A stretch of 32,029 nt of DNA from Treponema sp. (GTDB taxonomy: Bacteria > Spirochaetota > Spirochaetia > Treponematales > Breznakiellaceae), in NCBI GenBank assembly GCA_031254315.1, contig JAIRUQ010000048.1, forward strand, positions 1 through 32,029, read 5' to 3'. Below are positions 6,134 through 15,600 of the stretch, piece by piece; the stretch's first letter is position 1, and the number at the start of each line of letters is the position of its first letter. A program made the translations under genes and the position numbers. A model generated the notes under the pieces. That model was not told the origin of the DNA. It was given only the letters and a program-made list of their open reading frames with translations, and did not search any database.

Positions 6134-8056
6134 CTACCTACTCAAAGACTTAATCACATCAATAAACGCTTCTCCGTATTTTTCAAGTTTAACCGCGCCT
6201 ACGCCGTTTACCGCTGAGAATTGAACCAGCGAAGTTGGCTTTCTGCGGCACATATCAAGCAGGGTGGCGTTGGAAAAAATTATGTAGGCGGGAACGCTTT
6301 CTTCTGTGGCAAATTTTTTGCGCAATTCTTTTAGTTTTTCAAAGAGGGTATCTTCATCAATGGTGTTGTCGCTGAGGGGGTCATCAACGTTTTGAGACGT
6401 TGGCTTGGAAGGTACGCTGGCAGTTTTTCTTGAAACAGTTTGCGGATCGGGGCGCGATTCATGCGGAAAGTGCAATGTGGTCTGTGTTTTGCTTTTCAAT
6501 CTTGTTTTTTGCTCTTTTGGCAGTTTCATAAAAAGCCGGCGTTCCTCTTTAAGAATTTCTTCGACTCCCTCGCCCAGTGTTACAACCGGATATTCATCGC
6601 CTTCTGTAAGCAGACAGCCTTCTTCGATCAGGCAGTCAAGAATTGTGCGTATACGGTGCGCTTTTTCTTCGCTCATAATGCCCCAAACGCTAAGGCTGTC
6701 GAGTCCAAAACGTTTGATTTTTTCGTTGTTACTACCGCGCAAAATGTCGATGATCATTGTTTTGCCAAAACTTCGGTTTCGCTCTTTAAGACGAAATACG
6801 CAGGAAATGATCTTTCGCGCTTCAAGTGTAATGTCGGTTTCTTCGTACTCGGTGAGGCATTTGGAGCAATTACCGCAATAGGACGGCGCGTTTTCGCCAA
6901 AGTAAGAAAGCAGTCTGCGCCGCAGACATTCGTTTCCGGAGGCGTAAAATGTCATTTGTTTTAACAGTTCGCGGTTGTGGGCAACTAACTCGGGATCGGG
7001 AGTGTTGTCGTCGTCATCACAGCGGGTAATAAGAAACTCGTTGATTCTTACGTCCTGCCCGCTGTAAAGGAGGATGCAGTCGGCAGGAGCGCCGTCCCTT
7101 CCCGCGCGTCCCGCTTCCTGATAATAGCTTTCAATATTTTTTGGCATATTGTAGTGAATAACAAAGCTGACATTTGATTTGTCAATGCCCATGCCAAAAG
7201 CGTTAGTTGCAACCATAACGGTTTTTCTGTCATATAAAAAATCATCCTGATTTTTACGGCGTTCGCTGTCTTCAAGCCCCGCATGATAGCGAGTGGCGGA
7301 AAATCCCCTGTGGCACAGAAGATCATGCACTTCTTCGACGGCTTTTCGGGTAGCGCAATAAACAATACCGCTTAATTCTTTCCGCTTATCAAGGCAGTCG
7401 AGCAGAGCGGCTTTCTTCTCGCCGGGTTTTTGCACTTCAAAGTAAAGGTTTGGGCGGTCAAAGCCGGTGTTTATGGAAAGAGGGTCTTTCAGCCGGAGCA
7501 AACGCTCAATGTCCTCTCTCACCTTTGGAGTAGCGGTCGCTGTAAATGCCGCAGTAACAGGGCGCGGCTTTATCTTCTTTATAAAACCGGATATTTCCAG
7601 ATAGCTCGTTCTAAAATCATGACCCCATTGGGACACGCAATGCGCCTCATCAATGACAACTAACGGAACGCTGTCCGTAAGCAGAGGTAAATCCATCCGC
7701 TGTAGCCGTTCCGGTGCGATGTAGAGCAGTTTCACCTCGCCTCGGTCAATGTCTTCCATTGTCTGTGCATACTCGGGTCCGCTGAGCGAACTGTTAAGAT
7801 ACGCCGCAGAACAGCCGTTCTCTCTCAGGGCGTGTACCTGATCTTTCATCAGCGAGATCAGCGGGGAGATTACAATCGTCATTCCCGGCAATAGCAGGGC
7901 GGGGATTTGGTAGCACAGGGATTTCCCCGCGCCTGTCGGCATTACGGCAATGAGGTCTCTGCCGCCTGCGATTGCGTCAATCGCCTCCTCCTGTCCGGGT
8001 CGGAACGAGTCATAGCCAAATTGGTTTTTTAGGAGTTCGCTCTTTGTAATGTCCAT
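6134..8056 (-). CDS. recQ: ATP-dependent DNA helicase RecQ
   Basis: 640 residues, normal for RecQ, a 3'-5' helicase of recombination and fork repair. FRPGQEEAI (Q-like/motif 0), AVMPTGAGKS (Walker A, about 38-47), the IDEAHCVSQWGHDFR motif II plus aromatic-rich loop (about 135), TATATPKV (motif III), ATNAFGMGIDKSNV (motif V) and YYQEAGRAGRDG (motif VI) are all visible. A zinc-binding set of cysteines (CLRRRLLSYFG ... YCGNCSKC, about 380-405) follows, then a winged-helix region. A C-terminal HRDC domain (about 560-640) ends in a helix-hairpin-helix-like VNGVGAVKLEKYG. The start ATG has only a weak ribosome-binding site. The J-domain gene follows at 3 bases. Confidence 0.97.
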   Translation of the reverse strand: MDITKSELLKNQFGYDSFRPGQEEAIDAIAGGRDLIAVMPTGAGKSLCYQIPALLLPGMTIVISPLISLMKDQVHALRENGCSAAYLNSSLSGPEYAQTMEDIDRGEVKLLYIAPERLQRMDLPLLTDSVPLVVIDEAHCVSQWGHDFRTSYLEISGFIKKIKPRPVTAAFTATATPKVREDIERLLRLKDPLSINTGFDRPNLYFEVQKPGEKKAALLDCLDKRKELSGIVYCATRKAVEEVHDLLCHRGFSATRYHAGLEDSERRKNQDDFLYDRKTVMVATNAFGMGIDKSNVSFVIHYNMPKNIESYYQEAGRAGRDGAPADCILLYSGQDVRINEFLITRCDDDDNTPDPELVAHNRELLKQMTFYASGNECLRRRLLSYFGENAPSYCGNCSKCLTEYEETDITLEARKIISCVFRLKERNRSFGKTMIIDILRGSNNEKIKRFGLDSLSVWGIMSEEKAHRIRTILDCLIEEGCLLTEGDEYPVVTLGEGVEEILKEERRLFMKLPKEQKTRLKSKTQTTLHFPHESRPDPQTVSRKTASVPSKPTSQNVDDPLSDNTIDEDTLFEKLKELRKKFATEESVPAYIIFSNATLLDMCRRKPTSLVQFSAVNGVGAVKLEKYGEAFIDVIKSLSR

Positions 8057-8160
8057 TCAATATGTATACTACATGGAAAAGCGGTTTTTAGGTAGCGGGT
8101 CTTTGCGGGTATGCGCGGACATTGAGAAGCGGCTATTTTGGGAAATTTTTCTGATTTATA

Positions 8161-8189
8161 TTGATAAATTTCTTAAAAATTGATATTAT
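8161..8189 (+). promoter_or_regulatory. Promoter of adenylate cyclase gene, possibly leaderless
   Basis: TTGATA (8161-8166), a 17-base spacer and TATTAT (8184-8189). Only six bases separate the -10 element from ATG 8196, so transcription would begin at or next to the start codon. No Shine-Dalgarno sequence precedes that ATG. Confidence 0.45.
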
Positions 8190-8195
8190 TTTCCC

Positions 8196-10079
8196 ATGGA
8201 TAATAATGAAACATTGCGGCAGGATAAAAATGCCGGTATAATGAAGGTGCGCTTTTCAATTGGCGCGAAGCTCATAACTATAATTTCTATTATTGTACTT
8301 GTTTCATTGGGCTCAATTATCGCGCTGGTGTCATGGCTGGTTCGTCAGGACTTGCAGGTTGCGGCAGAAGCAAATAACTTTGAAATTAACCGCCGCTCGG
8401 CGGCTGAGATGGAGTCAACGCTGGTAAATGTACGCTCCTACTCGCGTATGCTTATACAGACAATTACTGCCGTGGGGACAGAGAGCGCGATTGCGCGGGA
8501 TTCGGTGGACTTCTTCTTTGAAGAGAATCCGCAGATTGCGGCGGTATTCTTTACTGTTGGCGCTCAAACTAATAGGAACTTGATCAATAGGCGCTTCTTT
8601 AATTCGCGGGGAATTGATGAGGAACTGGCTGGCTCATACCGCGATGAGAACATAGAAGTTCTTATGCATGCCGTTGAAGGGAAGACGGAACTTCTTAATG
8701 CTACTCCTCATCTTACAATTTCTACGATTGCCTTGTTTTTCCCCTGGCGTAATGGAGGTGCAGGGGTTTTGTTTTCTCCGGCGAATCTTGACGATACCTT
8801 TGGGTTTGGAGCTAACCAGTCATACCTCCTGAATAGCGCGGGCGATATTCTCCTTGATGCGGATTTTGATTTGATACGAACCGGAATAAATACAGCGAAT
8901 AGTAATTATACCAAGTCTGTATGGGAAAGTACTGCCCGCAATTCTCAGACCTTGTATACCGACGAAGACGGAATACGTTATTTCAGGGCTTTTACCAAAT
9001 TGAGTATTGGCGGGGGTATTGTTATCACTAGCATCGAATACGACAAGGTCTTTGAGGGGATTGCGGCTACTACACGGCGCAACATATACCTTACTGCCGC
9101 AGTTTTGTTTATTTCAATTATGATGATTTGGTTCTTCGCGAAAAGTATTTCTGTCCCGCTCAAGGCGTTGGCATCTGCCGCGCTTACCATCGAGGGCGGA
9201 GCCTTTGAAGTGAACCTGCAACCAAAAGGCGGTGATGAAACCGGCGTATTGACCGCAAGTTTTCAGAGAATGTGTTCGGCTCTTGGGATTTTTGGCAGGT
9301 TCACAAACCGCGATATTGCAGTGCAGGCAATGCGCGGTGAGATTAGACCGGGCGGTCTTCCCAAGCACGCGACGGTATTTTTCTCTGACATTCGCGGCTT
9401 TACGGAAAAATCTGAAAACTTTACCAAGACATTCAAAGATGAGGCATCCGACCGTATCGTTTTCTGGCTCAATGCTTATCTTACCCAAATGGTCGAGTGT
9501 GTTGAAAAGACCAACGGCGTTGTTGACAAGTTTATTGGCGACGCGGTAATGGCGCATTGGGGCACTGCTTACACTTCGGGGAGTCCTCAGCAGGACGCAT
9601 ACAACTGCGTAAGCGCGGCGCTTATGATGCGGTCAGCAATTAATATAATGAACGCTAGCCGCAAGCAAGATGATCCGGGCGACCCTCCGATTCAAATTGG
9701 GTGCGGCATAAATACGGGAATTGTTACTGCTGGGCAGATTGGTTCTGATCTGCGGATGGAATACACTGTAATAGGCGATCCTGTTAATCTTGCCTCCAGA
9801 ATTGAATCACTGAACAAGCCGCTGGGTACGGATATTCTTATCAGCGAAGATACATGGAATCTTGTAAAAGATAAATTTGTAACTGAAGAAATGCCTTCTG
9901 TTACAGTGAAGGGAAAGGAAAAGCCTGTGCGGATTTTCGCGGTTGTTAATGCCACAGGAGCGGACAATGGACCGCGCAATTTGACTGAAGTGCGTGAAAT
10001 ACTGGGTACTAATGCGCCGGATCTTTCAAATGTGGATGTAAATGCCAGTGAACAAAAATACACGATTGGCGAATCTTAA
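8196..10079 (+). CDS. Membrane class III adenylate/guanylate cyclase with extracytoplasmic sensor
   Basis: 627 residues. It makes a cyclic nucleotide (most likely cAMP) from a nucleoside triphosphate in response to an extracytoplasmic cue. Transmembrane helix 1 spans about 25-49, an extracytoplasmic Cache-like sensor about 50-296, and transmembrane helix 2 about 297-316. A HAMP linker runs to about 370, and the class III catalytic domain covers about 385-590. Metal-binding Asp398 (FFSDIRGFT) and a second Asp449 (FIGDAVMAHWG) are present, as are the transition-state Asn531 and Arg535 (VNLASR). Lys445 and Thr524 occupy the base-selecting positions, a pattern common in bacterial adenylate cyclases. 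The promoter sits so close that the mRNA may be leaderless; ATG 8241 is an alternative start. The FecR-domain gene follows after 13 bases and is probably in the same operon. Confidence 0.93.
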   Translation: MDNNETLRQDKNAGIMKVRFSIGAKLITIISIIVLVSLGSIIALVSWLVRQDLQVAAEANNFEINRRSAAEMESTLVNVRSYSRMLIQTITAVGTESAIARDSVDFFFEENPQIAAVFFTVGAQTNRNLINRRFFNSRGIDEELAGSYRDENIEVLMHAVEGKTELLNATPHLTISTIALFFPWRNGGAGVLFSPANLDDTFGFGANQSYLLNSAGDILLDADFDLIRTGINTANSNYTKSVWESTARNSQTLYTDEDGIRYFRAFTKLSIGGGIVITSIEYDKVFEGIAATTRRNIYLTAAVLFISIMMIWFFAKSISVPLKALASAALTIEGGAFEVNLQPKGGDETGVLTASFQRMCSALGIFGRFTNRDIAVQAMRGEIRPGGLPKHATVFFSDIRGFTEKSENFTKTFKDEASDRIVFWLNAYLTQMVECVEKTNGVVDKFIGDAVMAHWGTAYTSGSPQQDAYNCVSAALMMRSAINIMNASRKQDDPGDPPIQIGCGINTGIVTAGQIGSDLRMEYTVIGDPVNLASRIESLNKPLGTDILISEDTWNLVKDKFVTEEMPSVTVKGKEKPVRIFAVVNATGADNGPRNLTEVREILGTNAPDLSNVDVNASEQKYTIGES

Positions 10080-10092
10080 TAAGGTAACAGAT

Positions 10093-12633
10093 ATGAGTGA
10101 TAAAGCGAGCAATAACTCAATCGGAAGATTCAGGCTTGCGGACATCGTTGTCATTCTGTTATGTATTTCCGGCGCAATTTTCTCTATCAACCTGTTCAGA
10201 CTTGATATGTCCAAGACTCTTGATTCTAAAAACGAAAAACCGGTTGGGACTATCGTTATAAAATATAACATTGTACAGCGGCGCATTGCGGACAGGGTAC
10301 TCTGGGACAGGCTGACAGTTGAATCGCCTGTTTATCTGGGCGATCTGATCCGTACTACAGACCTTTCCGCCGCGACGCTTTACATAGAAGGTCACAGCAT
10401 CGATTTGGATGAGAATACAATCATACGCATACAGCGTTCAACGGATGGCGAAGGTAATATTCAGATTAATCTAAACACAGGATTACTTGGTCTTACCACA
10501 GGAGCCGAAGGTGCAAGCATTATATTTAATTTGATGGACCGCAAAGTAGAAGTCGCGCCGGGTACAATACTCAATGCGGCGGCAGGGAGCGAAGGCATTG
10601 CGGTACTGGTGAGCGAAGGATCCGTAACATTTGATGGGGGGCAGGTAATTGGCTCCGGTTCGATGTTCGCTATGGATGCTGAGGGCAGAGAACTGATAGA
10701 ACCGGCAGTAGTGATGACGCAATCCCTCATTAATGTGTATTATCTTAAAAACAGACCGGAGCCCCTTCAAATAAATTTTTCATGGGACAGGATCAATCTT
10801 GAGGCGGGAGATTTGCTTCGCATGGAAATCGCCTCTGACAGAAACTTTACCAAGGTTGTGCGCGTTATTGAAAATCTTGATACTTCCGCAGAGGCTAGTC
10901 TTGACGCAGGACTTTGGTTCTGGCGGATTTTTTACGAAGATAAGATATTAAATTCGGGACGCTTTACTGTTGTTGAAGCTACTGGTCCGCAGTTGTTAAG
11001 CCCTGTAACAGACTCCCAGAATGATTCGGCGCAGACACGTTTTCAATGGGCGGAAACAGAGGGAGCTTCGTCTTATACTTTAGAAGTATCTGAAACAGAG
11101 GACTTTGCAAATCCCCGGCTAAGGACACAAACAGCGTCTGTCTTTTTAGTTGACTCAACTCTGGAGAAGGGAACATGGTATTGGCGTGTTCTGCCGGTCT
11201 TTCCTTCAGTGTATGAGGGCAGTGCGTCTTTTTCGCAGACTTCTTTTTTTCACATAGAATATGATCGCGTTGCTGTTATGGCGGCACTACAAAAAGAGCG
11301 TGAAAATGCTGAACGGAACGCCGCTGTTTCCGGCAGACCGGGCAGAGGCTCATCATCAGCAACTTCGGATGCAAGCGAACAGGACGGTGACATTGTTTCC
11401 GATACGGATAGCGACTCAGATTTGGAAATTTCTGATTCGACTGAGGAGCCATCTGTGGAAATTTCTGCTGTGAGCGAACCGGTCACTGTTGCTACAGTTA
11501 CACCAACATCTGTGGCAGAGCCGGAATCCGGCACTAAGGTTCCCGGCGGTAATATTCCGGCAAAATTTACATGGTTGCAAACTAATGCCGTGTCCGGTAC
11601 TGAATATATTATTGAAGTAACCGCCAATGAAACTATTGCCTCTCATTCTTTAGAGTATGGCAATAAAGATATAAAAATAACTATCAGAGGAAGTACTGCC
11701 GGATTGGTAGTCAGTCTTAGCAGTAGAGGCACTATGTTTGATATAATGCCTCGCGTTACACTTGTTTTAGAAAACATTACTCTTAGAGGTCGTAATGACA
11801 ACAATGAATCATTGATTCTTGTCGAGACGGACGGCACTTTAATTATGAATGATGGAGCGCGTATTACAGGAAATTATAACAGTGGAAGAGGCGGAGGCGG
11901 AGGAATAAATGTAGGTGAACGCGGAACATTTACCATGAACGGCGGAACTATCTCCGACAACCATGCTACTTCCGGCAATGGCGGCGGTATACGAATAACA
12001 GGGGAAAGAACAGTCTTTACTATGAGCGGCGGAACTATTTCCGGTAATACTGCCAGAGGCGGAGGAGGGGGATTGTATGTTTGGCCCGGGACATTTACCA
12101 TGAGCGGCGGAAATATCTCCAACAACACTGCCGGTTCAGGCGGCGGAGTACAAGTAGGTGGAAGAGGACGTTTTACCATGAGCAACGGAACCATCTCCAA
12201 CAATACTGCCAATGGTGATGGCGGTGGAGTACATGTAGGCGATAATGGATCATTTACCATGAGGGGTGGGACTATTTCCGTTAATACTGCAAATACAAAC
12301 GGAGGTGGATTGGCTGTAGTCGATAATGGAACATTTACCATGAATGGCGGGACTGTTTCAGGTAACAGTTCCCAAGAGGGTAGCGGTGGATTGTATATAT
12401 GGAGGGGATATTTCAACAAGACCGGCGGCGGAATCATTTACGGGTATACTGCCAATGACAGCAACAGCAATACAGTCAAAAATAGTACGGGAGTAGTGTT
12501 TACCGGCGCTCATGCGATATGGGCAAGTACTGGAAGTCTTGTAAGACAACGCAGAACTACCGCCGGCAGAGAAGATGAAATATCGTTTGATTATAGAAAT
12601 CCGCCTCCCGCAGGCGGCAACTGGTTGGAGTAA
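10093..12633 (+). CDS. FecR-domain protein with Fn3-like domains and beta-helix repeats
   Basis: 846 residues from ATG 10093, chosen because AAGG lies 8 bases upstream; an ATG at 10042 would overlap the cyclase. A single membrane anchor (about 13-33) is followed by a FecR-like beta domain (about 65-205). Two Fn3/Ig-like modules come next (about 225-390, each with a WxWR or WFWR strand), then an acidic Ser/Asp-rich linker (about 420-465). The C-terminal right-handed beta-helix (about 480-800) is built from repeats of the type FTMSGGTISGNTA followed by a GGGG(L/V) turn, about 26-28 residues per coil. Such repeats resemble Chlamydia Pmp-type and adhesin beta-helices. Anchoring in the inner membrane rather than by a signal peptidase site is odd for a surface protein, so the helix may lie in the periplasm. 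The FecR domain and cyclase neighbour suggest signalling or envelope sensing. Confidence 0.85.
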   Translation: MSDKASNNSIGRFRLADIVVILLCISGAIFSINLFRLDMSKTLDSKNEKPVGTIVIKYNIVQRRIADRVLWDRLTVESPVYLGDLIRTTDLSAATLYIEGHSIDLDENTIIRIQRSTDGEGNIQINLNTGLLGLTTGAEGASIIFNLMDRKVEVAPGTILNAAAGSEGIAVLVSEGSVTFDGGQVIGSGSMFAMDAEGRELIEPAVVMTQSLINVYYLKNRPEPLQINFSWDRINLEAGDLLRMEIASDRNFTKVVRVIENLDTSAEASLDAGLWFWRIFYEDKILNSGRFTVVEATGPQLLSPVTDSQNDSAQTRFQWAETEGASSYTLEVSETEDFANPRLRTQTASVFLVDSTLEKGTWYWRVLPVFPSVYEGSASFSQTSFFHIEYDRVAVMAALQKERENAERNAAVSGRPGRGSSSATSDASEQDGDIVSDTDSDSDLEISDSTEEPSVEISAVSEPVTVATVTPTSVAEPESGTKVPGGNIPAKFTWLQTNAVSGTEYIIEVTANETIASHSLEYGNKDIKITIRGSTAGLVVSLSSRGTMFDIMPRVTLVLENITLRGRNDNNESLILVETDGTLIMNDGARITGNYNSGRGGGGGINVGERGTFTMNGGTISDNHATSGNGGGIRITGERTVFTMSGGTISGNTARGGGGGLYVWPGTFTMSGGNISNNTAGSGGGVQVGGRGRFTMSNGTISNNTANGDGGGVHVGDNGSFTMRGGTISVNTANTNGGGLAVVDNGTFTMNGGTVSGNSSQEGSGGLYIWRGYFNKTGGGIIYGYTANDSNSNTVKNSTGVVFTGAHAIWASTGSLVRQRRTTAGREDEISFDYRNPPPAGGNWLE
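11830..12440 (+). repeat. In-gene beta-helix coil repeats
   Basis: Six or seven imperfect units of about 78-85 bases. Most contain TTTACCATGA followed by a GGCGGAAC-type stretch, at roughly 11929, 12015, 12093, 12172, 12253 and 12333. They encode successive coils of the beta-helix. DNA similarity between neighbouring units is high enough to allow copy-number change by recombination or slippage. Confidence 0.75.
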
Positions 12634-12634
12634 T

Positions 12635-15600
12635 CTAAATCATTTTTTCTAAAAACTTGTCTATACTGCCTGCGGCTTCATCAAAATCGCTGTGCAGTAA
12701 TTGTTCGGAGATTTTACTCAATAATTCACCGGTCTGTTTAGACCATGTTTTTTTCCTTAACGCCGCTAATGTTTCATCCGCTACTCTTTCGTTGTAGCTT
12801 TCACACGCCGCTTTTATCGTAAGAAGCGTTTCTGTCAAATATGACGTGTCTTCATCAGTCTTTTCGATGGCTGTTGTTTCCTTTTTTGCTTTTAATTCTT
12901 CTACAACTTCACGCAAGGAATTTATAAAAGAGGGAGTTTCTGATTTTACGATATCAATTTTTCCTTCCCGTCCTGCGTGTTCAAGTTTTATCGCTATAGT
13001 TGATAATTTAATTTTTCCGATGTTGGCAAGCGCGTTTTTTATGCCATGCACGCTGATAATATAGGAGCGCATATTATCTTCATTGCTGTAATCATTCTTT
13101 TCAGATACCGCATCCAGCGTGGTGAGCGTTTTTAACGCGTCCCTGACAAAAATTTCTGCAAGGTACGGGTCTACGGTTTGCGGTAGCGCATCAGCGGATA
13201 ATTGCGCCTCATTTACCTGAGCGCTCTTTCTTGCCGCTTCAATAACTTCCGGCGTTTGTATATCGCGTATCAGTTGATTTAATACGGTATTTAACTGGCG
13301 GATATCGATCGGTTTAAAAATATAATCATTAAAACCGTTAACAGAGAATATGCCTGCCTGTCCTGCAATTGCATTTGCGGTTAACGCTACTATTGGTTTT
13401 TTATAACCCATACCACGTATGATTTTTACCGCTTCAATGCCGTCCATCTGCGGCATCATATGATCCATAAATATAATGTCGTACACATTACCGCTCTTGA
13501 TCCTTTCAATCGCTTCTATTCCGCTTCCGGCAGAGTCAATTTTTAGTAGATACGGCGATAATAGCCCTTTAGTAACATATATGTTAGTTTCAACGTCATC
13601 CACTATCAAGACACTGCCGTACGGCATCGGTTCACGCGAAATTTGCACCCTCTTCATCTGCGCTCTTGTACTTGTGCGGAACTGATGCATATTTTCAGCC
13701 ATTTCCTTGCCGATCACCTCAGGACCTGCTTTGCCCTGCGGCAGATGCACGGTAAATATAGAACCTTCTCCGGGTACGCTGTCTATAGATATGCTACCGT
13801 TCATCAGCCGTAACAGGTTTTGCGTAATGCTCATACCAAGTCCTGTGCCTTCGGTAGTACGGTTTGCCTCAAGATTGAATCTGGAATATTCATCGAACAA
13901 TCTGCTTATTTGTTCATCTGTCATACCCTGACCGGTGTCGCTTACGCTGACAACCAGAGTTACTCCGTTATCATTGTTGTCGATTGGCTCTGCGTGAACT
14001 GAAAGTTTAACCGTGCCGGACACCGAATACTTAATAGCGTTGGAAAGCAGATTATTAATGATCTGCTTAATGCGGTATTCGTCACCTAACATTAATAAAG
14101 GAGTATTTTCATCTATATGTAGTTCAAATTCAATAGGTTTGTCGCCAATAATCATTATATTTAACTGCACAGTGTCGATGATAAGGCTTGTAATATCGTA
14201 CTTTGCGATAACAAGTTCCATTTTCCCGGCTTCAATTTTTGAAAGGTCGAGTATATCGTTTATGATGCCGAGCAGAAGATCGCCCGATGTGTAAATCTTT
14301 TCCAGCGCTTCTTTTACGTTTGGATCAAGATTGCTGTTTTGAAGCTGGATTTCGGTAATGCCAAGTATTGCGTTCATTGGCGTGCGGATTTCGTGGCTCA
14401 TCGTACTAAGGAAAGAAGTTTTTGCTTTGTTCGCGGCTTCGGCTTCTACACGCTGTCTTTCTGTATCAAGTAAAATATTTTTTGTTTCGGTTATGTCGAT
14501 TAAAGAGCCGGCGACCCGGAGAGGATTGCCTTCTTCATCGCGGATAGTTTTACCGGAGGCGTGGAAATACGAATATTCACCGTCTGCTTTTAACAGGCGG
14601 TATTCTATGTCGAAAGGCGTTTTGTCTGTCTTGTCAAGCAAATGTTTCGCAAAGGCATCAAGAGCCTTTTCTTTATCATCGGGATGTAAAATGCTGGTCC
14701 AACTTTCCAGTATGTTAGGAAAATCAATCTCGTTTGAATAACCAACCATGTGCCTGAATTCATCTGAAAATATTATCGGGTTTGACAAATTTACCGGATC
14801 GTTCTGAACAACCTCCATATCCCACAAACCAATCTTTGACGCCTGTACCATTAAATTTAATTTGGTCAACTGAAGTTGGTTCAGTTCATACAGATGTGAT
14901 AGTTCTATTTCCCTTTCACGGATTTCTGTCATGTCATAAATATAGGCAACAATGGCAAAACTTCTTTCGTAGGGAATCTTTTTAAATTCTACGTCTAAAG
15001 TCCGCGTTCCGTTCTTTGTGATTAATTCAGTTTCAAATTTATTATAACCATTTTTTGCGGCGGTCATAAACTTTTCAGCCAGAGTAAGTGAGACCCGTCC
15101 GTTCGACTGAAATGCCGGTATGCTCTTTGAAAAACGTTCCATAAACCCGTTAATCATAGCTTCTTTTGTGTCAAACTCCATATAACTAATAGCCGCAGGG
15201 TTGCAGTCGATAACATTAAATTCCGAGTCAAACAAAATATTCATTTGAGGGTTTGCCCCAAACATTGCGGAGCTGGTGAACTGCGCCGACGCAATCTCCT
15301 GCATCATCTGCTTCTGTTCACGTAAATCCCTTACATACGCCGCAACGTGATCAGCGCCTCTGTAGTTTACGCGAATCAGAGTAAATTCAACCGGTATCGG
15401 TTCGATGTCCAGCGACTGATACATAAACTCAGTTCTTACCGAACCTTTTTCAAACGCTTGACTTATAAGTTGTGTAATTTTCTTATCAGACAATGTTCCA
15501 TCAGGTTGATATTCTGGCATAAGCTGATAAAACTTTTTCATGAGTTCCTGTTTTGTTGACAGACCGAAACTTCTGACTGCTTCCTGATTACAGTCGATGA

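Noticed and set aside
11874..12437. Minus-strand 187-codon proline-rich ORF
   Set aside because: It is a shadow of the glycine-rich beta-helix repeats: GGN glycine codons read as proline codons on the opposite strand. No start signal or domain.
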